Below are positions 54,369 through 62,770 of a stretch of 62,908 nucleotides of DNA, in pieces; position 1 is the stretch's first letter; each line of letters begins with the position of its first letter. Below the pieces are notes generated by a model. It saw only the letters and a program-made list of their open reading frames with translations, was not told the DNA's origin and made no database searches. The stretch is from the NCBI GenBank assembly GCA_020049495.1, contig JAIFKU010000038.1:1-62908 (forward strand). Direction: 5' to 3'. The DNA comes from Accumulibacter sp. Its GTDB lineage: Bacteria; Pseudomonadota; Gammaproteobacteria; Burkholderiales; Rhodocyclaceae. The position numbers were made by a program, and so were the translations under genes.

Positions 54369-54405
54369 AGCGCTGCATACGCTTGGTTCGTACGTATGTC
54401 GCGCT
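54369..54405. promoter_or_regulatory. LysR-type operator between denD and its divergent regulator
   Basis: A nested inverted repeat: CATACG-N11-CGTATG (54376-54398), flanked by CAGCGC and GCGCTG two bases further out on each side. The inner arm gives a T-N11-A layout, the LysR box. A further inverted pair, GAGCAATT (54474-54481) and AATTGCTC (54510-54517), lies nearer the regulator gene. The rest of the 54339-54573 gap shows no gene. Confidence 0.7.
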
Positions 54406-54573
54406 GGCTATCAAATTCGATAATGCGAGCGGCCCTATCGACATTAACTCTCGGAAGAGATCAGGTGATGATAGAGCAATTCGTAGCAAGTATTCGATCA
54501 TAGCAAGCTAATTGCTCACCGAATATTGAAAGTATTTGATATATTGATTCCTCTGGGTTATCAATTTAATGGC

Positions 54574-55524
54574 ATGTCCTCATCCAGCTCCATCCCGCAA
54601 CTACTGAATCGTCTGCGCATGCGCCAGGTCGCCTTGATGCTGGCGATTCATGAGTACCGTACCCTGCGTCTGGCGGCCCAGCATCTGGGCATGACACAGC
54701 CCGCCGCCACCAAAATGCTGCATGAACTGGAAAATGCACTGGGCGAACCGCTTTTTGATCGGACAGGGCGAAGCCTGCAACTGAATCCGGCCGGGCAGGC
54801 GGTGATGAACACCTTTCGCGGACTGCGCAACAGCATGTCGGCTCTCGGGCGCGAGTTGCACGAGTTGCGCCTGGGCAGTGCGGGCAAATTGTTTGTCGGC
54901 AGCATCATGGTGGCAACGCCAACCTGCCTTAGCAATGCACTGATCGCCTTGAAGAAGCTCTATCCTCTGTTGTCCATCGAGGTTTCCATTGACACCAGTG
55001 ACCGCCTCGTCGAACTTTTGCGCAATGGCAGTCTTGACGTGGTCATCGGGCGAATGCCCGAAACCACCAGCGTGGCCAATCAGGACTGCCTGTTCCGCCC
55101 GATCGGAGAGGAAACGATTTCGGTCGTTGCATCCTGCGATCATCCGCTGCTGCGGCAGATCAGGAAAAAACACCTGAATTTCAAATCGTTGCTGACATTC
55201 CCCTGGATTCTGCAGCCACGCGGCAGCCCTTCGCGCGAAATGATAGAACAGGAATTTGGCAGCCACCATGCCGCTTTGCCGCTGGGACTGATCGAAACTA
55301 CGTCGATCCTCATCGCTGCCAACCTGATTGCCCACAGCGAAATGATCGCTGTCATGCCGCAATCCATCGCCTTTCACTACGAAGAACACGGCCTGTTGCG
55401 CATACTCCCCTATTCATTCACGCACACCCTGACGCCGTGGGGCAGCCTCGTTCATCGTGACCGGGCCATCAATCCGATTACCCAGCAATTTATCGACTTG
55501 CTCCATGCCGGCAGCCGTGCGTGA
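54574..55524 (+). CDS. LysR-family transcriptional regulator
   Basis: A 316-residue regulator. The helix-turn-helix lies near residues 15-55 (EYRTLRLAAQHLGMTQPAAT), and the effector-binding domain (FVGSIMVATPTCLSNALIAL) follows. It looks like the GbpR/CbhR-type sugar-responsive branch. ATG 54574 is chosen by family alignment; no Shine-Dalgarno is visible. Divergent from denD and likely its regulator through the operator in between. Confidence 0.85.
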   Translation: MSSSSSIPQLLNRLRMRQVALMLAIHEYRTLRLAAQHLGMTQPAATKMLHELENALGEPLFDRTGRSLQLNPAGQAVMNTFRGLRNSMSALGRELHELRLGSAGKLFVGSIMVATPTCLSNALIALKKLYPLLSIEVSIDTSDRLVELLRNGSLDVVIGRMPETTSVANQDCLFRPIGEETISVVASCDHPLLRQIRKKHLNFKSLLTFPWILQPRGSPSREMIEQEFGSHHAALPLGLIETTSILIAANLIAHSEMIAVMPQSIAFHYEEHGLLRILPYSFTHTLTPWGSLVHRDRAINPITQQFIDLLHAGSRA

Positions 55525-55665
55525 CGAAACCAGTTCATCTGAAATACCGGTGAAGCTTGTGGCGCGCGATGTGACGCTCAGGCGAGAGGGTGCGATAATC
55601 GCCGCATCGGGTGAGGACATTTCCATGTCCCTGGGTATTGTCAGCAGCGGATCTTTTCAGTAAGG

Positions 55666-56991
55666 ATGAATCCCTTGAACCTTCCGGAAAATCTGAAGAA
55701 CGAGCAAGATTTTCTGGCCCGGGAGGCGATCAGTGAGAGTGCGCCCTTCATCAAGGCGGTGACCGAACTCGCAGACAAACGAGAGATTCTGGCCAGCGAG
55801 GATATCTACGCCAGTAACGGGATGAAGCTGGTCAGTAACGGTGCGCGCCTCTCCGGGGGCTTCTACGACAGACTCGTTGCGCACAAGCTGCTCAGGCCGA
55901 TCGAGCAATCGCTCAGCCTTGCCGACGCGCTGGATTCGGTAAGGCTGGCGGCACTGATCCATGATCAAGCGGGCCGGGTGCCTTCACTTTCCCCGGTACT
56001 TGGCCAGCCCGACTTGCGTGAGCAGTTGTTTGCCCTTTTCGGTGATCTGAACATTCCAGCAGCCTTGGCCTTAAAACTCTCCGTGATGCAGGAAGATCGG
56101 CCGAAACTCTTCCAGCACGGGCTGATCGCGGCAATGATATCCACCGTACTGGGCATTCGTGCTCATCTGCCGCGCGAAGAACTTCAGGCATTAGCCCTGG
56201 CCAGTGTGTTTCATGACGTCGGCGAGTTGTGCATCGATCCGGCCATTCTCGCAACCGAGCATCACATGACCAGCGAGGAGCGCCGCCATCTTTACGTGCA
56301 TCCCATTACCGGCTTCCTGATATTGCGCGATTTTCCGGACCTTCCCAAGGGAACTGCCAATGCCGTACTGCAACACCATGAGCGGCTCGACGGCAGCGGT
56401 TATCCCTATCGCCTGCCAGGTGAGCAGATCACTGTGATTTCGCGCTACCTGGCCGTTTCTGAAGTCGCTGCCTCGCTCCTGGAAAAGCAAGGTGCCGACA
56501 AACGGATCAATATGAAATTGCGCCTGAACGGCAAGAAATATGATGTTCGGGCGATTGCGCTGATCGGCCAGTTGTTCAGTGATGCGCAACCGCCCTCCGC
56601 ACAAATGCCGGACGAAGTTCAAGTGATGACCCGTCTCGCCCAGGTCGGGATAGTGTTCGAAGGCTGGATTGTATTGCGCAAGACACTCTCGTCGAGCAAT
56701 GCCGAGCCCCTCTCCTTTCTCGTCGAACGGGTTGACGGCATGCGCAGGATGGTGATCGAAATCGGCTTCGATCCTTGTCGGCTTGGCGACGCTCTTGCGA
56801 TGGCGGGAAATGACAATCCAGAAACAGGCATGGAGCTGACGGTACTGCTCGACGAGCTGGAATGGCAATTCAAGGCGCTGTCCAGAGAGATCGAGCGCAA
56901 GCAGCCTGAATGGCATGCGCGCTTGCCGGCTGCACTGAAAGCAGGATTTGACGGCTGGCTGGAACAATTGCATCAGTTCGTTCGCGAATAA
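55666..56991 (+). CDS. HD-GYP domain protein, c-di-GMP phosphodiesterase-like
   Basis: A 441-residue cytoplasmic protein. The HD pair is in VFHDVGELCIDP (His183, Asp184) and the GYP motif in HHERLDGSGYPYRL (245-247). In most HD-GYP enzymes a Lys follows HDxG; here it is Glu (HDVGE), so activity is uncertain. The N-terminal half and the C-terminal 180 residues have no recognised sensor domain. AAGG precedes ATG 55666. Confidence 0.85.
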   Translation: MNPLNLPENLKNEQDFLAREAISESAPFIKAVTELADKREILASEDIYASNGMKLVSNGARLSGGFYDRLVAHKLLRPIEQSLSLADALDSVRLAALIHDQAGRVPSLSPVLGQPDLREQLFALFGDLNIPAALALKLSVMQEDRPKLFQHGLIAAMISTVLGIRAHLPREELQALALASVFHDVGELCIDPAILATEHHMTSEERRHLYVHPITGFLILRDFPDLPKGTANAVLQHHERLDGSGYPYRLPGEQITVISRYLAVSEVAASLLEKQGADKRINMKLRLNGKKYDVRAIALIGQLFSDAQPPSAQMPDEVQVMTRLAQVGIVFEGWIVLRKTLSSSNAEPLSFLVERVDGMRRMVIEIGFDPCRLGDALAMAGNDNPETGMELTVLLDELEWQFKALSREIERKQPEWHARLPAALKAGFDGWLEQLHQFVRE

Positions 56992-57073
56992 ACAATTCGT
57001 CGGCCAGCCTTCGGCGCTTCAGCCGATCCCTGTTGACGCCAGGACACACCGGAATTCAATAAGCTCTACGCAT

Positions 57074-57982
57074 ATGCCCTTACGATTTCTTTCCGCAGAA
57101 CGCCTCGGCGTTGCCCTTGCCATCCTTGCGGCACTTGGTTTCTCGATCAAGGCGATTCTGATCAAGCTGGCCTATGCGGTACCGCAAGCCGTGCCGGTCG
57201 ACGCCATAACCATGATGTCGCTGCGCATGGTGTTTTCCCTGCCGGTTTTTGTCTGGGTCGGCTTTCAGTCGAGTCGATCGGCCCCGCCGCTGACCCGGCG
57301 GGACTGGTCAGTCCTGCTCGTGCTCGGCCTGGTCGGGTACTATGGCGCGAGCATTCTCGATTTCATCGGGCTGCAATACATCTCGGCCGGACTTGAACGC
57401 CTGATCTTGTTTACCTATCCGACTCTGACCCTGTTGATCGCCGTGCTGTTTCAGGGCAAGTCGCTTGAACGCCGTGAGCTGACAGCCTTGATCCTGTCTT
57501 ACACGGGGATCGGGCTGGCCTTTGTGCACGACCTCAAGTTTTCGGGAGATACAACTGCCGTATTGATTGGCGCGATGTTTGTCTTCGGCTCATCCCTGAC
57601 CTACGCCTTCTATCTGACAGGCAGCGCGCCGATGATTCAGCGCCTTGGATCGGCACGCTTTACAGCGATGGCCATGATTTTTTCAACGGCGGCCACGCAA
57701 CTGCATTTTTTCATCATGAAACCGCTTTCTGCATACATCCAGCCGGTGTCGATTTACGCCTACGGAATTACCATGGCCGTGTTTTCGACGGTGCTGCCCG
57801 TATTCATGCTGTCGGCGGCCATCCGCCGGATCGGCCCGTCGAGAACCGTTCTGATCGGCACATTGGGGCCGGTACTGACCATTTTTTTCGGCTGGTGGCT
57901 GTTAGGCGAGCCTTTGTCATTGGTGCAAACGGCGGGAGCCGCTCTGGTGCTGACCGGGGTCTGGTTTGTGTCGCGACACTGA
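57074..57982 (+). CDS. EamA/DMT-family transporter
   Basis: A 302-residue protein with ten hydrophobic segments in two EamA repeats (LGVALAILAALGFSIKAILI at the start; RIGPSRTVLIGTLGPVLTIF near the end). DMT exporters move amino acids and other metabolites. ATG 57074 is chosen at the first EamA repeat; the longer frame overlaps the HD-GYP gene without support. Confidence 0.85.
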   Translation: MPLRFLSAERLGVALAILAALGFSIKAILIKLAYAVPQAVPVDAITMMSLRMVFSLPVFVWVGFQSSRSAPPLTRRDWSVLLVLGLVGYYGASILDFIGLQYISAGLERLILFTYPTLTLLIAVLFQGKSLERRELTALILSYTGIGLAFVHDLKFSGDTTAVLIGAMFVFGSSLTYAFYLTGSAPMIQRLGSARFTAMAMIFSTAATQLHFFIMKPLSAYIQPVSIYAYGITMAVFSTVLPVFMLSAAIRRIGPSRTVLIGTLGPVLTIFFGWWLLGEPLSLVQTAGAALVLTGVWFVSRH

Positions 57983-58289
57983 GCAGTCAATTTCCCAATA
58001 CCGGTTGAAAGCGCTTAAAGCCCGAGCCGCTTGCAGATCTCCAGAACCAGCCTCGACTGGTTCATGGAATCTCTTCTAAACCTTCCGATAAACCCAGTCG
58101 TAGCAAGGTGTTCAGCGAAATTGTAGCCCTCGTTTCGACGTTACCCACCGCCTACCCAACTTCAGAAAGTATGCCGGGGTGATTTTTGAAAGTTGAAAAC
58201 CCCTTCACTAGATCAAGTCGCCGAAATCTTCCCACCAACCACCCAACCCAGCGGATCAGGCCAACTGGGCGGGTGCGTGAAAAGAGATT
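57983..58289. other. Boundary between chromosome and integrated element
   Basis: No gene is assigned. A hairpin GAACCAG-N6-CTGGTTC (58043-58062) lies after the EamA gene. On the minus strand a 40-codon open tail ends at a TAA at 58015-58017 (... RLVLEICKRLGL), which could be the 3' end of a gene cut by the element. Two similar C-rich stretches (near 58142-58160 and 58233-58252) could be integrase arm sites. No tRNA is visible. The attachment site is probably here but cannot be fixed without the other end. Confidence 0.4.
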
Positions 58290-59486
58290 TTAACGAGTTT
58301 GCTCCTGTGCAGGGGACTGTTTTGCATCGGTCCAATTTGGCCCCATGGCATTGGCCGCTGCATCCGCCGCCGCGAACATGGTTTCGTCCGAGAGGTGAGA
58401 GTAGCGCTGCGTCATCAACGTGTTGGTATGCCCGAGAGCCTTGCTGACCACAAAAAGCGAGACGCCCGCATTGACCAGATTGCTGGCGAACGAATGCCGT
58501 AGATCATGCATCCGAACATCAGGTAACCCTGCCCTCTTGCGTGCCGTATCCCAAGAAACGTGAATGCCTGTGTACGGCAAACGAGTCTTCGGATTCGGGA
58601 TGACATAGGGACAGCCATCCCAGCGAGGAAGTTGAGCAAGGACCGCGACGGCAGACGCAGACAACTGAACATGACGTGCCTTGCCCGACTTCGATATCGG
58701 AATCCGCCAGCCTCGACGATCCAGATCGAAATGCTCCCATTTGGAATCGAGCAATTCGCGTTTGCGGCAACCCAGCATCAGCAACAAGGTGACAATGTAC
58801 TTCAGTTGCGTGTTCTCGCTCTTTTCGACGGCCTCCCTCAGTCGTTCCGTTTCGTCAGAGTTCAGGAAGCGTTCCCTGCCTTCAACGGTAAATTGCTTGA
58901 TGTCCGTGCCGGGATTGAAGTCTGAACCGGGGATGCCCAGCTTTTTCGCTACGTTGTACATGTAGCGAATCTGCACAATCCACTTGTTCGCCGTTCCTTC
59001 CGCGTAGCCGGCCTTGCGCATGGACTGCTGGGCGTTGATCACCTCCTGTTGCGTCAGTTCATCGAGATGCTTATGGCCGAATTTGGGCAGCAGATGAGTT
59101 TTCCAGAAACTCAGGTCCGAGCCCATGTTCCGGCGTGTCGTTTGCAGATGCGGCAGGTAGGTGTCCGCGTAAAGCTCTGCGATCGTCGGAATCGTGCGCA
59201 GAATTTTCTTCTCTTCAGCGGGATCTTCGCCGAGGACGACCCGCGACCGTAACTTTTCGGCAGCCGTTCTGGCCTTGTCGAAGCTGATGGACTTTGCATC
59301 GCCGATCTTGTGCTGTCGCTGCTTGCCATGCGCGTCACGGTAACGCAGATGGTACGTCATTCCGCCTGAGCCTCTGGCCTCAAGGATGAAGCCGGTGATG
59401 GAATTGTCGTAGTAGTCGATCTTGCCCTTTCCCGGAGGACAGACCGCTGTGCGGACGAACAGAGCGTCCAAATTAACGTTCGGCAT
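58290..59486 (-). CDS. int: Tyrosine recombinase (phage/ICE-type integrase)
   Basis: A 398-residue integrase with an N-terminal arm-binding domain, a core-binding domain (about 100-185) and a catalytic domain carrying Arg241 (LGCRKRELL), Lys269 (SKSGKARHVQL), His327 and Arg330 (RMHDLRHSF), His353 (LGHTNT) and the nucleophile Tyr362 (QRYSHL). All catalytic residues are present. The ATG at 59486 has AAGGGG upstream. It inserts and excises the element whose primase genes lie to its right. Confidence 0.93.
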   Translation of the reverse strand: MPNVNLDALFVRTAVCPPGKGKIDYYDNSITGFILEARGSGGMTYHLRYRDAHGKQRQHKIGDAKSISFDKARTAAEKLRSRVVLGEDPAEEKKILRTIPTIAELYADTYLPHLQTTRRNMGSDLSFWKTHLLPKFGHKHLDELTQQEVINAQQSMRKAGYAEGTANKWIVQIRYMYNVAKKLGIPGSDFNPGTDIKQFTVEGRERFLNSDETERLREAVEKSENTQLKYIVTLLLMLGCRKRELLDSKWEHFDLDRRGWRIPISKSGKARHVQLSASAVAVLAQLPRWDGCPYVIPNPKTRLPYTGIHVSWDTARKRAGLPDVRMHDLRHSFASNLVNAGVSLFVVSKALGHTNTLMTQRYSHLSDETMFAAADAAANAMGPNWTDAKQSPAQEQTR

Positions 59487-59583
59487 TGTATTTCCCCTTA
59501 ATGAAAATGGCGCCGATGAGTAGCGAGAGGATGTCCTGTTCAGCAGGCATGTCCGGTGAAGTTGGCGTATTGAATTGGCGCAT
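59473..59583 (-). CDS. Small ORF upstream of and overlapping the integrase gene
   Basis: 36 codons from ATG 59583, beginning MRQFNTPTSPDMPAEQDILS and ending GKYNAER. AGGAG lies 8 bases upstream, a good ribosome-binding site, and it overlaps the integrase start by 14 bases. This suggests a translated leader or a small protein coupled to integrase expression. Family unknown. Confidence 0.5.
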   Translation of the reverse strand: MRQFNTPTSPDMPAEQDILSLLIGAIFIKGKYNAER

Positions 59584-60092
59584 GACTGTTGCTCCTGAAT
59601 TGAGAATTGGTATAGCGGTGCGACCTTGATGACGGGCACAGGGATTGACTTGGAAACTGATGTTGCAGCAGAAGGCACGTCCAGCGCGGGTCGTTCGGAT
59701 GGCAGTATGGGACGGTGATGGCTGCGCCGTTGCTGCCTCGTGGCGGCCCCGTACGGGACATTGTTGAGTGCCCCCGGCGGTGGCGCTGTGACGGCACGAC
59801 CCCGTTCGCACGTACCACGCACGCCCGTCCGTTCGCCACAACGTCATGCCCGGCATGGAACACTGGGAAACGCACGGCACGCACGGGCTTTTCGACTTCT
59901 TCGTAAGGGCGGGCTGGATAAAAGCTGCCGTTGCTGCGACCACTGTTGCTCATAAAAAAAGTGACGTGCAGCCCGTGCGTTTGGCCAAGACCCATGCGGC
60001 CCAAGGAACTCTGGCGCACGGCCAGCCGAGCGACCCCCGTGCGTCCCGTGCGCTGGCGACCGATGCCGGGCCGGGATTGATGGTAGCGGTTG
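59584..60092 (-). other. Multi-frame open, repeat-rich region between primase and integrase genes
   Basis: About 500 bases with no confident gene. On the minus strand one frame reads NGSFYPARPYEEVEKPVRAV and HAGHDVVANGRACVVRANGV, while another is open in parallel with PGMTLWRTDGRAWYVRTGS. Short words such as GCACGGG and GGACGGGCG recur, and CATGCC-C-GGCATG is a palindrome. The pattern suits a conserved regulatory DNA or structured RNA at least as well as a protein. Confidence 0.45.
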
Positions 60093-61556
60093 TCAAAATT
60101 CCGCCTCCCCGTTAGTCGCGTCCGGTACTGAGTCACTGCCCTTCAAAGATTGATCGGAGTCCCAACTGATCGCACCGCCGATGTAAGCCTCGAACTCTGC
60201 GCGGGCCTGCTGCAGAGGCGGCAAAGAAAGCCCCCTGTGACGTTTAAGGTTGTCCTGCTGTTGCACCTTGGTCGCACTCGGGCATAGCTTCAGCAGCGCC
60301 TGAACCACATCGGCCGGAGAAGGCTTCTTGTATAGCCTCCCGCCTGCCAACTCGACGACGCCCTTGACGGCGGCATCGGTGGCAATGAAGTCAGCCCAGC
60401 CGCCTTCACCTGTCAGCCCGCCACCGTCCAGGCAGTCGTGCCACCAGCGGGCAATGGGGCCGAGACTCTGTAGCTTCTGCTCAAGCAGCTCGTTCGTATT
60501 CGGCTTATCGCGAACATTGAACCCCGACAGGTCCATCGTCAGCAGGTCGTGAACCATGGCCGCGACACCGCCCTGTTCGATCTCGACATTCAGCTCCTGC
60601 CAGTACGCGTGATCGCCCTTGCGGGATTCCGATATGCGCAAGGCAAAATCACGGCGGTCGTCGCGCTCGGTATTCTTGAGATGATCAGCATTGCTGGCGG
60701 CAAAGAAGCGGTGATAACTATGCGTCTGCCTGGCCGGTTGGTGCTTTTCGTTAATATGGATGACCGGTTCAGTCACCAGCGACTTGAGCGCATCTGATGC
60801 TTTACGATCACCGGCAAACAGGGCTTCGTCCATGAACACGATGAAGGCACGCTCAAGAGACGCATTGAAGTTGCCGGTTACCGCGTCGATGTTGTGGACT
60901 TGGAGATAGGTCGCGGTCCAGATTAGACGCAGGATGCGACCCAGTGTGCCCTTACCGGTACCCTGGCCGCCGAGCAGAATGATCAGAATGCCGGGTTTTT
61001 CTTCGGGGTGCTGCAAAGCATGGGCGATGAATCCGATCAGGTAGTCGTAACTCTTCTGGTCGCTGTTGCAAATCACGTCGAGCAAAAAGGCCTGAATGAG
61101 CGGCCAGTTCCCCACCCTGGCCTCAATGGTCGGTCCGATCCACAGATTCAGAAGATTTCCTGTGGTGCCGGCCGGATTGAATTCCACACCGTCGTAACAG
61201 GCGGTTTCCGGGCTAATAAAAAAATCCGAGATCGAATATGACGGATCGGCGTCGGGAGCCAGCACCTTTGCCAGACGCTGTAGCAGCAGATATCCGTCGC
61301 TGCGGTTAGAGAGGACCAGTTTCCGTGCAGTCCCCTCGCCCGTTCTGGCGGAGAGCATTTGGATGTCGAGAACCCAAATCCGCCCGTCCAAGTTTACGAG
61401 GGCGTAGCGGAGCTGCAGGGCGGTTAGCAGAGTCGATGGCGCGAGCGGCGGTCTGTGTTTCGTCGCCGCAGACTTACCGGTTACGCCAGTCGTCGCGTCA
61501 GTGCCTTTCGGCACCGACTCCGACTGATCGTCTATCTTGATATTGGTGGAGCTCAC
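60093..61556 (-). CDS. SF3-type helicase/primase-associated ATPase (DUF5906 family)
   Basis: A 487-residue protein with Walker A LLGGQGTGKGTLGRIL (196-203), Walker B AFIVFMDEALFAG and the helicase-like FFAASNADHL sensor region. Such proteins pair with a primase in integrated satellites and plasmids to start replication. The GTG at 61556 overlaps the primase stop by GTGA, so the two are translationally coupled. Confidence 0.82.
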   Translation of the reverse strand: MSSTNIKIDDQSESVPKGTDATTGVTGKSAATKHRPPLAPSTLLTALQLRYALVNLDGRIWVLDIQMLSARTGEGTARKLVLSNRSDGYLLLQRLAKVLAPDADPSYSISDFFISPETACYDGVEFNPAGTTGNLLNLWIGPTIEARVGNWPLIQAFLLDVICNSDQKSYDYLIGFIAHALQHPEEKPGILIILLGGQGTGKGTLGRILRLIWTATYLQVHNIDAVTGNFNASLERAFIVFMDEALFAGDRKASDALKSLVTEPVIHINEKHQPARQTHSYHRFFAASNADHLKNTERDDRRDFALRISESRKGDHAYWQELNVEIEQGGVAAMVHDLLTMDLSGFNVRDKPNTNELLEQKLQSLGPIARWWHDCLDGGGLTGEGGWADFIATDAAVKGVVELAGGRLYKKPSPADVVQALLKLCPSATKVQQQDNLKRHRGLSLPPLQQARAEFEAYIGGAISWDSDQSLKGSDSVPDATNGEAEF

Positions 61557-62770
61557 AACTCGCCCTCAGCGCCATCATCTTCGCCCTGGGCACGGTCCTG
61601 CGTATAGTCCCAGCCCGCTTCTTTTGCGTGGAAGAAGATCGATCCGAGACTGACGCGCTTTCCGGCGTAGGTGTCGGTGAGAAAGCGCTTCCAGACATGG
61701 TTGAACATCTGCTTGCCGGACATGCCGTAGCCACTTGGTGTGTTCCACTTCTTGGACGGAATACCGCGCAACTCGCCGCTGCTCCAATGTCTGGCTATGG
61801 TTTTTAGCTGGTCATGTATCTCCGGAATTGCGCGCGCGGCGTAGGCCATAGGCCCGATTCTGTAAAATTTCCAAGTCTTCTCGTCGCAGTCCGGATCGAG
61901 CACTGTCAATGCCGATGCCAACTGCAACAGGTTGGGCGGTTCAATATAGGCATCACTTACAGGCACCGCAACCGGGCTTGGCGAAACAGATTCAGTCGCC
62001 TGATCGAAGTCAATCGAGCTGCTGCAATGTTTCTCGAAAGCAGCCTCAATGGCAGCCTTCATGACTTCGGTATCGATGAAGCCTTCTGCCGCGTGAATGA
62101 GCGTGACCGGTTTGGGCGGGTTGTATTTGAAATTCAGCGTTCCTGGGGGACGCAGCACGCTGGCGATGTCAGCAGTGCGAGAAGGGTCGGCACGCAGCCC
62201 CAATGCCTGAGTTAGCCCCTTAAACTTCTGTGCTAACTGTTGCCATGCTTCACGTTCCAGGGACGAGGTCAGCGCCCAATAGGCGTGAATGCCGCTGCCG
62301 CTTGCAACCAGATGGGTGGGTTCAGGAATACCGGCGCGCTTACAAAATTCCAAAAGCGCGGTTTTCGCATCCTCGATGGTTACGTAACCTTTTGCAGCCT
62401 TATCTGGCCCAACGTCGATATCTACCCAGAAAGCCCATGCGCCGATGACGTTTGCGGCAGTGCGGTTGTCCGAGCTTAGATACTCGGCACACGCAAAATA
62501 GGTGTTTTTCCCAGCCCTGGATAGAGCGAATGCTTGCGCGATAGCTTCAGCAGCGTCCTTGACTTGAAGGTGATTAAATTTGTTGCTCTTCGCATCCAAT
62601 ACACCAATCTGATGGTATTGATTGGGGGTGCGCCATAGTGCATCCAGTAACTGTTTGTCGTTTGGCCTTTCAATGGTCTGAGTAGCGTTGAGTAACTCGT
62701 GGGTAGATCTTCCTGCGACAGTGTTTTTATCGTTTTGCTCTTCTGCTATTTGGATCTCGGAACCGCTCAT
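61553..62770 (-). CDS. Archaeo-eukaryotic-type primase of the integrated element
   Basis: A 405-residue protein. The metal-binding pair is in AFWVDIDVG (Asp117, Asp119), followed by ASGSGIHAYWAL (157-167) and RPPGTLNFKYNPPKPV, the usual order for plasmid and satellite AEP primases. The C-terminal third probably forms the primase C-terminal helical domain. ATG 62770 (MSGSEIQIAEEQ) is chosen because GGAG lies about 8 bases upstream. It works with the helicase gene that overlaps it. Confidence 0.85.
   Translation of the reverse strand: MSGSEIQIAEEQNDKNTVAGRSTHELLNATQTIERPNDKQLLDALWRTPNQYHQIGVLDAKSNKFNHLQVKDAAEAIAQAFALSRAGKNTYFACAEYLSSDNRTAANVIGAWAFWVDIDVGPDKAAKGYVTIEDAKTALLEFCKRAGIPEPTHLVASGSGIHAYWALTSSLEREAWQQLAQKFKGLTQALGLRADPSRTADIASVLRPPGTLNFKYNPPKPVTLIHAAEGFIDTEVMKAAIEAAFEKHCSSSIDFDQATESVSPSPVAVPVSDAYIEPPNLLQLASALTVLDPDCDEKTWKFYRIGPMAYAARAIPEIHDQLKTIARHWSSGELRGIPSKKWNTPSGYGMSGKQMFNHVWKRFLTDTYAGKRVSLGSIFFHAKEAGWDYTQDRAQGEDDGAEGEL

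Noticed and set aside
54526-54573. Upstream TTG start for the second LysR gene
   Set aside because: The extra 16 residues are not LysR-like and no ribosome-binding site is seen; ATG 54574 fits the family better.
58043-58062. GAACCAG...CTGGTTC as the T-arm of a tRNA and attachment site
   Set aside because: The loop is not a tRNA T-loop and no acceptor, D or anticodon arms can be drawn around it.
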